A DNA stretch of 5,344 nt from Ectothiorhodospiraceae bacterium (lineage in GTDB: Bacteria; Pseudomonadota; Gammaproteobacteria; Nitrococcales; AK92): positions 1-5,344 of the forward strand of contig JAJUFY010000166.1 of NCBI GenBank assembly GCA_029263635.1. The letters run 5' to 3'. The translations under genes were made by a program, and so were the position numbers. The notes beneath the pieces are model-generated. The model was not told the origin of the DNA and did not search any database. It was given only the letters and a program-made list of their open reading frames with translations. Below are positions 1-5,196 of this stretch, in pieces; position 1 is the stretch's first letter; each line of letters begins with the position of its first letter.

Positions 1-537
1 CTTGCGGGCGTGGACGATGAAGGTCGTGCAGCCGGCCTCTGCCACGGTCTCGACGAAACGCCGCAGGTCGGCCTCCGAATCCTGATCGTCGATGCCGATC
101 CGGCACTTCACCGTGACCGGCACCCGCACGACGGCTCGCATTGCCGCGACGCAGTCGGCCACCAGTTCCGGTTCCGCCATCAGGCAGGCGCCGAATCGCC
201 CCGACTGCACCCGGTCGCTTGGGCAGCCGACATTCAGGTTGATCTCGTCATAGCCGGCCGCCTCGCCCATGGCGGCGGCGCGCGCCAGAGCCTCCGGCTC
301 GCTGCCTCCCAGCTGCAGCGCCAGCGGATGCTCGGCCGGATGAAACGCCAGCAGGCGGTCCGCCGGGCCGTGGAGAAGCGCCGCCGCGGTCACCATCTCG
401 GTATAAAGCAAGGTGCGCGGCGCCGCCAGCCGCAGCAGATAACGGAAATGCCGGTCGGTCCAGTCCATCATCGGCGCCACGGACAGGCGCCGGTCGAGCG
501 GCTGCGGCCTCTGCTGGTCGGGAAAGCGCTGCATCAT
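1..537 (-). CDS. dusA: tRNA-dihydrouridine(20/20a) synthase DusA, 5' part (left edge truncated)
   Basis: FMN-dependent enzyme that reduces uridines 20 and 20a in the tRNA D-loop to dihydrouridine with NADPH. The first 179 codons are visible; the family is about 330 residues, so the C-terminal helical tRNA-binding part lies outside the window. Seen directly: the N-terminal signature APMMDWTDRH (residues 21-30), LQLGGSEP in the next barrel strand, NVGCPSDRVQSGRFGACLM around the catalytic Cys105, VKCRIGIDDQDS with Lys144, and VHARK with His176 at the cut edge. Lys144 and His176 match the usual FMN-contacting positions. The IDDQDS motif points to DusA rather than DusB or DusC. The start is one of two tandem ATGs (537 or 534), preceded only by a weak GAGAA-like ribosome site. 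It is divergent from the glutaredoxin-like gene, with an 80-base gap. Confidence 0.94.
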   Translation of the reverse strand, partial: MMQRFPDQQRPQPLDRRLSVAPMMDWTDRHFRYLLRLAAPRTLLYTEMVTAAALLHGPADRLLAFHPAEHPLALQLGGSEPEALARAAAMGEAAGYDEINLNVGCPSDRVQSGRFGACLMAEPELVADCVAAMRAVVRVPVTVKCRIGIDDQDSEADLRRFVETVAEAGCTTFIVHARK

Positions 538-564
538 CGGATTCTCAATTCCGGCACGATAGCC

Positions 565-592
565 TTGCGACCGCCGGCGGTTGCGGCACAAT
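565..592 (+). promoter_or_regulatory. weak candidate sigma70 promoter for the glutaredoxin/transpeptidase pair
   Basis: TTGCGA (565-570) and CACAAT (587-592) are separated by 16 bases, with 4 of 6 consensus matches in each box. They lie in the 80-base divergent gap between dusA and the gene starting at 618. A plus-strand promoter is expected here from gene orientation, but the boxes are weak. I found no convincing minus-strand promoter for dusA in the same gap. Confidence 0.25.
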
Positions 593-602
593 GCGAAGCC
601 GC

Positions 603-607
603 GAGGA
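603..607 (+). promoter_or_regulatory. ribosome binding site fixing the 618 start
   Basis: GAGGA lies 10 bases upstream of the ATG at 618. An earlier in-frame ATG at 591 has no such site and would add nine charged residues that no thioredoxin fold needs. The protein homologous to its family begins at PIHLILYG, which supports 618. Confidence 0.6.
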
Positions 608-617
608 CAATAAACCA

Positions 618-872
618 ATGCCGATACATCTCATCCTCTATGGCACCTATGGCTGCCATCTCTGTGAGCTGGCGCAGGAACTGCTCGTGCAGCCGCTGGC
701 GGAAAGCCGTGTTACTGTCGACGAAGTCGATATTCTCGACGATCCTGCGCTCGAAGAACGCTATGGCGTGCGCATCCCCGTCATCCGCCACGCCGAAACC
801 GACGCCGAGCTCGGCTGGCCGTTCGACGCCGATGAACTGGCAACCTTCCTGGCGCAGCTGGCTACCCGCTAG
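618..872 (+). CDS. glutaredoxin-like protein, DUF836 type
   Basis: Small cytoplasmic thioredoxin-fold protein of 84 residues, the usual size for the DUF836 glutaredoxin-like family. Seen directly: a first beta strand (IHLILYG), the redox motif YGCHLCE with Cys13 and Cys16, the VDEVDILDDPALEERYG segment forming the second strand and helix, and Ile53-Pro54-Val55, the expected cis-proline that faces the CXXC. The C-terminal ELGWPFDADEL pattern is also common in this family. No signal peptide is visible, so it should act in the cytosol. The substrate of DUF836 proteins is generally unknown; a thiol-disulfide role is inferred from the CXXC. The last 41 bases overlap the start of the downstream exported transpeptidase gene in another frame, suggesting co-transcription and perhaps translational coupling. 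Confidence 0.87.
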   Translation: MPIHLILYGTYGCHLCELAQELLVQPLAESRVTVDEVDILDDPALEERYGVRIPVIRHAETDAELGWPFDADELATFLAQLATR

Positions 873-1413
873 CCTGGCGGTCTGCCTGCTGCTGGCGCTG
901 GCGGTTCGGCCAGCCGGCGCCGAGGAGCCGCTGGAAACCTGGATCCTGATCGACACCGAGGCCTATCGCCTCGACGTCTATCGCGGCTACACGCCGATCA
1001 AGCGGTTTCGCAACATCGCGCTCGGCAGCGGCGGCGCAGCGCCGCTGCACATGGAGGGCGATGCTACCACGCCGCTGGGCGAGTTCCGGATCGTCCGCAT
1101 CAACCGCGACAGCCGCTTTCATATCTTCCTCGGCCTGGACTATCCTACCCGGGTGCACATGGAGCGTGCCTGGCAACTGGGGCTGGTCGATGCCCGTACC
1201 CATGAAGCCTTCGTCAGCAGACACCACCCCGGTGGGGTGCCGCCGCAGAACACTCCCCTGGGCGGAAACATTGGCATCCATGGCATCGGCAGCGGCGATC
1301 CGCTCATCCACCACCGTTTCAACTGGACCCGGGGCTGCATCGCCCTGACCAACGAGCAGATCGAACAGTTGGCGCGCATGGTCGGGATCGGCACGCGGGT
1401 GTTCATCCGCTAG
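832..1413 (+). CDS. exported L,D-transpeptidase (YkuD domain) family protein
   Basis: Predicted periplasmic enzyme of 193 residues. The N-terminus is a signal peptide: Arg8, then a hydrophobic run around residues 13-25, ending AGA with likely cleavage after Ala30. The rest is one YkuD domain: WILIDTEAYRLDVYRG opens it, TPLGEFRI follows, then NTPLGGNIGIHG with His150 and NWTRGCIALTNEQIEQL with the nucleophile Cys169; it closes with GTRVFIR. The family forms or exchanges peptidoglycan crosslinks through a Cys acyl-enzyme. Some members (E. coli ErfK/YbiS/YcfS) attach Lpp, and one (YafK/DpaA) releases it, so the reaction here is not settled by sequence. The ATG at 832 lies inside the preceding gene and has no clear Shine-Dalgarno site, but it gives a complete signal peptide. 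The coding frame stays open far upstream, which is shadow. It sits 201 bases upstream of the lipoprotein gene. Confidence 0.9.
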   Translation: MNWQPSWRSWLPASLAVCLLLALAVRPAGAEEPLETWILIDTEAYRLDVYRGYTPIKRFRNIALGSGGAAPLHMEGDATTPLGEFRIVRINRDSRFHIFLGLDYPTRVHMERAWQLGLVDARTHEAFVSRHHPGGVPPQNTPLGGNIGIHGIGSGDPLIHHRFNWTRGCIALTNEQIEQLARMVGIGTRVFIR

Positions 1414-1454
1414 CCATTTGACCGGCCATTTCGCTGCTATTAGAGGAAATTAAT

Positions 1455-1479
1455 CAACGGCATATTCGGATTTCCGTTG
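1455..1479. repeat. short inverted repeat between transpeptidase and lipoprotein genes
   Basis: CAACGG (1455-1460) and CCGTTG (1474-1479) are perfect 6-base arms around a 13-base spacer, in the unusually AT-rich gap downstream of the transpeptidase stop and upstream of the lipoprotein promoter. There is no T-run after it, so it is not a good intrinsic terminator. It could be an operator half-site pair, an RNA hairpin at the 3' end of the upstream transcript, or chance. Confidence 0.3.
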
Positions 1480-1514
1480 CGAAAGTGCCCCGGGAATCCC
1501 CATAGATATGTCGA

Positions 1515-1557
1515 TTTACAGTACAACTTGGACTTGGGTTAAATCAGCTCTTAGAAT
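1515..1557 (+). promoter_or_regulatory. sigma70-like promoter region of the lipoprotein gene (two overlapping candidates)
   Basis: Candidate A: TTGGAC (1528-1533), 18 bases, TAGAAT (1552-1557; 5 of 6 to TATAAT). Candidate B: TTTACA (1515-1520; 5 of 6 to TTGACA), 18 bases, TTAAAT (1539-1544). Candidate A would start transcription near 1564 and leave a leader of about 50 bases. The region is AT-rich against a GC-rich background, as expected for a strong promoter; Lpp-type lipoproteins are among the most abundant proteins of the cell. Which candidate is used cannot be told from sequence. Confidence 0.5.
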
Positions 1558-1600
1558 CGTTGCGTACCTATCGCGAGATGGGCGCACAACAACATGGAAG

Positions 1601-1606
1601 AAGGAG
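1601..1606 (+). promoter_or_regulatory. strong ribosome binding site fixing the 1615 start
   Basis: AAGGAG lies 8 bases before the ATG at 1615. The earlier in-frame ATG at 1594 would put this site inside the coding sequence and add an acidic stretch (EEGDIV) ahead of the lipoprotein signal peptide. The 1615 start gives a normal positively charged n-region, so 1615 is chosen. Confidence 0.85.
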
Positions 1607-1614
1607 ACATCGTG

Positions 1615-1923
1615 ATGTCGCGCACTCTCAAACTGCTCCCTGGACTGTCCGCCGCCCTCCTGGTGCTGAGCCTTGCTGCCGGCTGCGCTACCACCGAAAT
1701 GGGCGGTGCGAGCGGTGATCTCGAAGCCGTCCGGCAACAGGCCCAGCAGGCGCAGGAGACGGCGAACGAGGCCAATGCCAAAGCCGAAGCGGCATTGAAC
1801 GCGGCAAACGAGGCGAAGGAGCTCGCCAATCGCGCCGAAGGTATTGCCAAGGCTACCCAGTTCCAGCTCGAGCGCAACGCTCGCCAGCAGGAACAGATGT
1901 TCAAGAAGTCGATGTACAAGTAG
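1615..1923 (+). CDS. Lpp/OprI-type alanine-zipper outer-membrane lipoprotein
   Basis: Precursor of 102 residues. A short n-region (SRTLK) and a hydrophobic core lead to the lipobox LAAGC, giving a mature 79-residue lipoprotein from Cys24. Residue 25 is Ala, not Asp, so sorting to the outer membrane by Lol is expected. Residues 36-85 form one long helix with heptad a/d positions Leu36, Val39, then Ala at 43, 46, 50, 53, 57, 60, 64, 67, 71, 74 and 78: an alanine zipper like that of Pseudomonas OprI, predicted to trimerise as Lpp does. The protein ends KKSMYK; in Lpp the terminal lysine is the residue joined to peptidoglycan. The mature chain is longer than E. coli Lpp (58) and OprI (64). It has its own promoter, ribosome site and terminator and lies between two L,D-transpeptidase genes. 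The Lpp/OprI assignment rests on layout and heptad pattern, not on an alignment. Confidence 0.92.
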   Translation: MSRTLKLLPGLSAALLVLSLAAGCATTEMGGASGDLEAVRQQAQQAQETANEANAKAEAALNAANEAKELANRAEGIAKATQFQLERNARQQEQMFKKSMYK

Positions 1924-1945
1924 GGCGTCGACCTGTCGGATCCAG

Positions 1946-1970
1946 AGCCCTGCTTCGGCAGGGCTTTTTT
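1946..1970 (+). terminator. Rho-independent terminator of the lipoprotein gene
   Basis: A perfect 8-bp stem AGCCCTGC / GCAGGGCT closes an especially stable TTCG tetraloop and is followed by a run of T to 1970, 22 bases after the lipoprotein stop codon. Read on the minus strand the hairpin is present, but the sequence after it has no T-run, so it should stop mainly plus-strand transcription. Confidence 0.94.
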
Positions 1971-1977
1971 GTGAGCG

Positions 1978-2910
1978 TCAGATCGACGAGCGGGAAATGG
2001 CGATCGGCAGCCCCTTGCGGCCTTCGAGGACGTCCTTGACGCGGTCCAGATCGATGCGGTGGACGACGCTGCCGAGCACCTGGGAAATCCGGTCCACCGC
2101 CAGCCGTAGCGGCTGACCCTGCTCGTCGCGATGTTCTTCCAGCACCGGGTGCGCCTCCAGGTAGAGGCTGCCGGCGAACCAGCCGGCCTTCACCGGCTCA
2201 TTGACGATGCGCACCGGGGTGTTGACCGGCACCCGCTCGAACAGGCTCTCGATGTCCTCCGGGTACATCCGCACGCAGCCGTGCGTTACCCGCATGCCGA
2301 TGCCCCACGGATTGTTGGTGCCGTGAATCAGGTAGGCGGGTATTCCCAGTCGCAAGGCCCGCGTACCCAGCGGATTGTCCGGGCCTGGCGGCACCACGCT
2401 GGGCACTTCCCTGCCCTTCGCCTTCGCCTCCAGCCTCACCGACTGCGGCGGATACCAGCTCGGATTCTTGTGCTTGGCGACCACCCGGGTCTGGCCGATC
2501 GGCGTGCGCCAGTCCATGCGGCCGATGCTGACCGGATAGGTCTCGACCATGCGCGGCTGCCCCGGCTGCGCCGGGGGATAGTAGTACAGCCGCATTTCCG
2601 CGACGTTGAGCACGATGCCCTCGCGCGGCCCGGACGGCAGGATGTGACGGGTCGGGACCACGACCGGTGTCCCCGGCTCGGGCACCCACATGCTCACCCC
2701 GGGATTGGCCCGCTGCATCTCTTCGTAGCCGACGCTGTAGCGGCGGCCGATATCGAGCAGCGTCTCGTCGATCTGCACCGTGACGATCCGCAGCTCGCCG
2801 ACGATGTCGACATCGTCCGGCGGCAACGGATAGATGGCTGCCTGTACGGCGCTCGCCATCATCCCGGCACAGAGCAGCGCTACCCGCAGCCCGGCTTTTC
2901 TTATCTGCAT
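1978..2910 (-). CDS. ErfK/YbiS-type L,D-transpeptidase with LysM-like domain
   Basis: Periplasmic enzyme of 310 residues, the same size class as E. coli ErfK/YbiS. A signal peptide ends near VQA (cleavage after about Ala24). Residues 41-88 resemble a LysM fold that binds glycan strands (VTVQIDETLLDIGRRYSV, ANPGVSMWVPEPGTPVVVP). Residues 97-235 are the YkuD catalytic domain, with PPGPDNPLGTRAL, LIHGTNNPWGIGMRV (His196) and THGCVRM (His210, nucleophile Cys212). About 75 further residues follow. The HGTN/GIG/HGCVR arrangement is that of the enzymes that attach the Lpp C-terminal lysine to meso-diaminopimelate, although related paralogues make 3-3 crosslinks. It is convergent with the lipoprotein gene, 54 bases between stop codons, so that lipoprotein is the likely substrate (inference). 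The ATG at 2910 has a poor GAAGA-like ribosome site. The nearest upstream gene on this strand is pilZ, 163 bases away. Confidence 0.95.
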   Translation of the reverse strand: MQIRKAGLRVALLCAGMMASAVQAAIYPLPPDDVDIVGELRIVTVQIDETLLDIGRRYSVGYEEMQRANPGVSMWVPEPGTPVVVPTRHILPSGPREGIVLNVAEMRLYYYPPAQPGQPRMVETYPVSIGRMDWRTPIGQTRVVAKHKNPSWYPPQSVRLEAKAKGREVPSVVPPGPDNPLGTRALRLGIPAYLIHGTNNPWGIGMRVTHGCVRMYPEDIESLFERVPVNTPVRIVNEPVKAGWFAGSLYLEAHPVLEEHRDEQGQPLRLAVDRISQVLGSVVHRIDLDRVKDVLEGRKGLPIAISRSSI

Positions 2911-2990
2911 ACGTGGATCTTCAACCAGTCAAACAGCCGTTTGCAGCCCGTTTCGCGACTGCCGAGCGCAGCCGGTCACAATTCGGCGTC

Positions 2991-3010
2991 AGTATAGCGA
3001 TATATAAGGG
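2991..3010 (-). promoter_or_regulatory. weak candidate promoter -10 region for the ErfK-type gene
   Basis: In the 163-base gap before this minus-strand gene there is a short AT-rich block. It contains TATACT on the minus strand (complement of 2991-2996; 5 of 6 to TATAAT) and overlapping TATATA-like sequence up to 3007. No good -35 box sits 16-18 bases upstream of it. If used, it would give a leader of roughly 75 bases. A CAAAC/GTTTG hairpin (2930-2943) would lie in that leader. Confidence 0.3.
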
Positions 3011-3073
3011 CGCAGGCGTACGGTCAGGCTCGGCCGGCCAGGATGGGCAGGCGGCCAGCGGAATGCCCCGCGC

Positions 3074-3448
3074 TCAATCCTGCCAAAGCTCGCGCAGGCG
3101 CTGCCACCAGCTGGAGCCATGGGTCACCCTGGCGACATAGCGGCGGATCGCTTCCCGACCGCTCCCTGGAAGATCGACGAAGGCGACACCAACCCGCATC
3201 CGGTCCATGTGCCGGACCTCGGCAGTCACCCTGAGAGCCGGTTCTCCGGGCAGCTTCAGCACCAGGCTCAGCTCGTCCCCGACCCGTACCGGCGGCGGTT
3301 CCGGCAGCAGCAGCTCCATGCCGCCTTCGCTGATATCCCCCGTCTCCAGGGCCAGCTCCGGCTTCCCCACCGCCTCGACACGGACAGGGGCGTCGGGTGG
3401 CGGAATCACGCGCCGGAACTGCCGCAAGCCCCCCTGCAAGCGGATCAT
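3074..3448 (-). CDS. single-domain PilZ protein (probable c-di-GMP receptor)
   Basis: Cytoplasmic protein of 124 residues consisting almost only of one PilZ domain. Both c-di-GMP-binding motifs are present: RXXXR as RQFRR near the N-terminus and DXSXXG as DISEGG about 25 residues later, followed by strands such as LSLVLKLPG and RVTAEVRHMDRMRVGVAFVDLP, and a C-terminal helix that ends in a Trp-rich tail. No output domain is fused, so it likely binds a partner; the partner is not visible here. It is not the classic type IV pilus PilZ, which lacks these binding motifs. The start at 3448 is preferred over an in-frame ATG at 3475, which would give 133 residues, because a near-perfect Shine-Dalgarno site precedes it. 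It lies downstream of yafJ on the same strand with a gap of about 90 bases. Confidence 0.9.
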   Translation of the reverse strand: MIRLQGGLRQFRRVIPPPDAPVRVEAVGKPELALETGDISEGGMELLLPEPPPVRVGDELSLVLKLPGEPALRVTAEVRHMDRMRVGVAFVDLPGSGREAIRRYVARVTHGSSWWQRLRELWQD

Positions 3449-3454
3449 TCCCTT

Positions 3455-3461
3455 CCTCCTT
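3455..3461 (-). promoter_or_regulatory. strong ribosome binding site supporting the pilZ start at 3448
   Basis: On the minus strand AAGGAGG precedes the ATG at 3448, with a 6-base spacer. If translation instead began at 3475, this site would be read as two consecutive AGG arginine codons, which are rare in most GC-rich gammaproteobacteria. The upstream ATG also has a fair site (AGGAGA, complement of 3482-3487, 6 bases away), so both starts could be used. Confidence 0.6.
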
Positions 3462-3536
3462 GCCGCTGCCGACATATCCGCTCTCCTGTCCTGGAGTATA
3501 TCCGAGCCACTGGAGCGCCAGCGTCCCCGGACGGGC

Positions 3537-4313
3537 CTAGCTACCCAGGGACAACCAAGGCCGACCGTCGGCGAACACGGTCATGCTGCCCGGCGCCATG
3601 GTGGTCCAGATCTCGTTCCGGGTGAGCGGCCGGGTCGCCACTACCGTGACGACGTCGGTCGGCTGGGTCACCGTCGCGAAATCCACCCGCAGCTCGTCGT
3701 CGATCAACTCCGCTGCGCCAAACGGGGCACAGCGGGTCAACCACGACAGGTGCGTGCTGCAGTACGCACCCAGGTAGCGGCCGTCGCTCAGCAGAAAATT
3801 GAATGAGCCCAGCGTGTCGAGCTCGCGCGCCAGGCTGTAGACCTGGCGCCAGAACGTCGTCGGTCGGGGCGGCCGGGCGAAACGGCTGCGCAGCGCGTTC
3901 ATCAGCCAGCAGAAGGCATGCTCGCTGTCGGTCGTGCCGATCGGCCGGTAGAAATCCAGCGACCGCCGCCGGACCCCTTTCAGGGTGCCGTTGTGCGCAA
4001 AGCACCAGGACCGCCCCCACAGCTCGCGGACGAACGGATGGGTGTTCTCCAGCGTGATCTTGCCGCGGGTCGCCTTGCGAATGTGGGAAATGACCGTACA
4101 GCTCTTGATCGGCAGCTCCCGCAGCAGACCCGCGAGCTCCGATTCCGAGCTCGGCATGGCGTCCCGGAACAGCCGATAGCCTTTCCCCTCGTAGAAAACC
4201 ACGCCCCAGCCATCGCGATGCGGGCCGGTCCGGCCGCCACGCTGCATGAGCCCGGCAAAGCTGAAACAGATATCGGTGGGCACATTGGCGCTCATGCCCA
4301 TCAGTTCGCACAT
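3537..4313 (-). CDS. yafJ: class II glutamine amidotransferase, YafJ type
   Basis: Cytoplasmic N-terminal-nucleophile protein of 258 residues, essentially the length of E. coli YafJ. Cys2, exposed after Met removal, is the expected nucleophile. Other visible motifs are HRDGWGVVF (32-40), SHIRKAT (76-82), WCFAHNGTL (103-111) with the Asn-Gly of the oxyanion hole, and GTTDSEHAF (126-134) with the Asp that binds the glutamine amino acid part. This is the complete class II glutaminase set, with no synthetase or sugar-isomerase domain attached. Related single-domain proteins include yeast Dug3 (glutathione breakdown) and EgtC (ergothioneine pathway), so a gamma-glutamyl amide hydrolase is a reasonable guess. 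The true substrate of YafJ is not established. Its ATG lies two bases after the nudL stop codon with no strong ribosome site, which suggests translation coupled to nudL. Confidence 0.95.
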   Translation of the reverse strand: MCELMGMSANVPTDICFSFAGLMQRGGRTGPHRDGWGVVFYEGKGYRLFRDAMPSSESELAGLLRELPIKSCTVISHIRKATRGKITLENTHPFVRELWGRSWCFAHNGTLKGVRRRSLDFYRPIGTTDSEHAFCWLMNALRSRFARPPRPTTFWRQVYSLARELDTLGSFNFLLSDGRYLGAYCSTHLSWLTRCAPFGAAELIDDELRVDFATVTQPTDVVTVVATRPLTRNEIWTTMAPGSMTVFADGRPWLSLGS

Positions 4314-4315
4314 AT

Positions 4316-4894
4316 TCAGGCGGTCTCGTCGGCTAGCGCGTGATAGAGGCCGTGCAGCATCGCGGCAGTGGCGCCCCAGATGAAATAATTGCCGTACGGC
4401 AGCGCAATGAGCTCATGGCGGCGGCCGCCCCGCTCGTAGACGTGCGGCTTGTGGTTGGCCGGATCGAGCAGGAAGGACAGCGGCAGCTCGAAAATCTCCG
4501 CCACCTCGCCCGGGTCCGGCCGCAGCCGGACCGGCACCTCCACCACCCCGACCACCGGGTAGATGATGAAGCCGGTGCCGGTACGCCAGGACCCGAGCCG
4601 GCCGATGATATCGACCCGCTCGGGCGGCAGGCCGATCTCTTCCTGGCTCTCGCGCAGGGCGGCGGCTTCGACCGATGCATCCTCCGGCTCGATGCGGCCG
4701 CCGGGAAAGCTGATCTGCCCGGGGTGCGCGCGCAAGGTCTCGGTACGACGGGTCAGCAGGATGTTGAAGCCCTGCCTGCGTTCGATCAGCGGGATCAGCA
4801 CCGCGGCCGGCTTCAATTCACCGGTGTCGTGCTCGAGACCGACGTCGAACTGGCGCGCGGAGGCGATACGTCGTTGCAGTCTTTCCTTATCCAC
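4316..4894 (-). CDS. nudL: NudL-type Nudix hydrolase (CoA diphosphatase family)
   Basis: Cytoplasmic Nudix enzyme of 192 residues, close to the length of E. coli NudL/YeaB. It carries the CoA-pyrophosphatase signature just before the Nudix helix: LLTRRTETLRAHPGQ (46-60), followed by FPGGRIEPEDAS (63-74) and AALRESQEEIGL (78-89), where Arg81, Glu82, Glu85 and Glu86 form the metal-binding Nudix core. As in NudL, the spacing before the REXXEE core follows the DXS variant of the Nudix box. A late YFIWGATAAML segment (170-180) is also typical. Family members cleave CoA and its derivatives to 4'-phosphopantetheine and 3',5'-ADP; activity here is inferred. The start codon is GTG at 4894; no ATG in this frame gives a full-length protein, and the ribosome site is weak. 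It is the first gene of a tight pair with yafJ. Confidence 0.94.
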   Translation of the reverse strand: MDKERLQRRIASARQFDVGLEHDTGELKPAAVLIPLIERRQGFNILLTRRTETLRAHPGQISFPGGRIEPEDASVEAAALRESQEEIGLPPERVDIIGRLGSWRTGTGFIIYPVVGVVEVPVRLRPDPGEVAEIFELPLSFLLDPANHKPHVYERGGRRHELIALPYGNYFIWGATAAMLHGLYHALADETA

Positions 4895-5196
4895 GGTGCA
4901 CCGTTTCCGGCGACGGCAGCAACCGGGGGCATGTCCACCGGCGACATCATCAAACCAGCACGAAGTTGAGAGTCTAAGCTGCTGTCGTTTTTACAATTTG
5001 ACCAAGAATAACACGCTGCCGCCGACCGTGCTCATGGCACTTGGGAATATGCAAAGACGCCGCTCCACGCGGCTCGACAGTACCGGCGGCAGCAACCGAT
5101 GCGTCCCTGGACAGACCCCGTTCAGCGGCGAAAATTTCCCGTCCGCAGACCGGAGCCCAAATGCCGGCGGCAGCCGCACGAGCGGGGAGCCGAGGG
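4895..5196. other. 302-base gap without a convincing gene
   Basis: This gap separates the metal-permease stop from the nudL start, both on the minus strand. It should hold the promoter for nudL-yafJ. The best minus-strand -10 is TAGACT (complement of 4971-4976), next to an AT-rich block (4987-5010) that stands out from the GC-rich surroundings; no well-spaced -35 is seen. CGGCAGCAACCG occurs twice (4914-4925, 5087-5098), CCGGCGGCAGC twice (5083-5093, 5164-5174), and GCTGCCGCC (5015-5023) is an inverted copy of part of the latter. A small GCCGC/GCGGC hairpin lies at 5059-5073. The short open frames here match nothing I recognise. Confidence 0.5.
5131..5153 (-). terminator. weak candidate terminator after the metal-permease gene
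   Basis: On the minus strand CCGGTC, a TGCG loop and GACGGG form a 6-bp stem with one G-G mismatch, followed by AAATTTT. It is 44 bases past the stop codon at 5197. The stem is imperfect and the T-run short, so this is only suggestive. Confidence 0.25.

Noticed and set aside
10..831. Long open plus-strand frame upstream of and in frame with the transpeptidase
   Set aside because: It runs antisense to dusA and through the glutaredoxin gene in another frame, is rich in Arg, His and Gln, and shows no domain. The real protein begins with the signal peptide at 832.
1978..2910. Thr in place of Ser ahead of the catalytic HGC motif as a sign of altered activity
   Set aside because: The YkuD signature accepts Ser or Thr at this position, so it is not unusual.
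2131..2997. Long plus-strand open frame opposite the ErfK-type gene
   Set aside because: Low-complexity Arg/His/Pro-rich translation antisense to a gene with complete catalytic motifs; a typical GC-rich shadow frame.
4813..4950. Minus-strand frame of about 45 codons starting with tandem ATG near 4950 and overlapping the nudL start
   Set aside because: It is out of frame with nudL, Pro/Ser/Thr-rich and unrecognisable. A leader peptide cannot be excluded, but nothing supports it.
4340..4969. Long plus-strand open frame opposite nudL
   Set aside because: Antisense to the Nudix motifs with no recognisable domain of its own.
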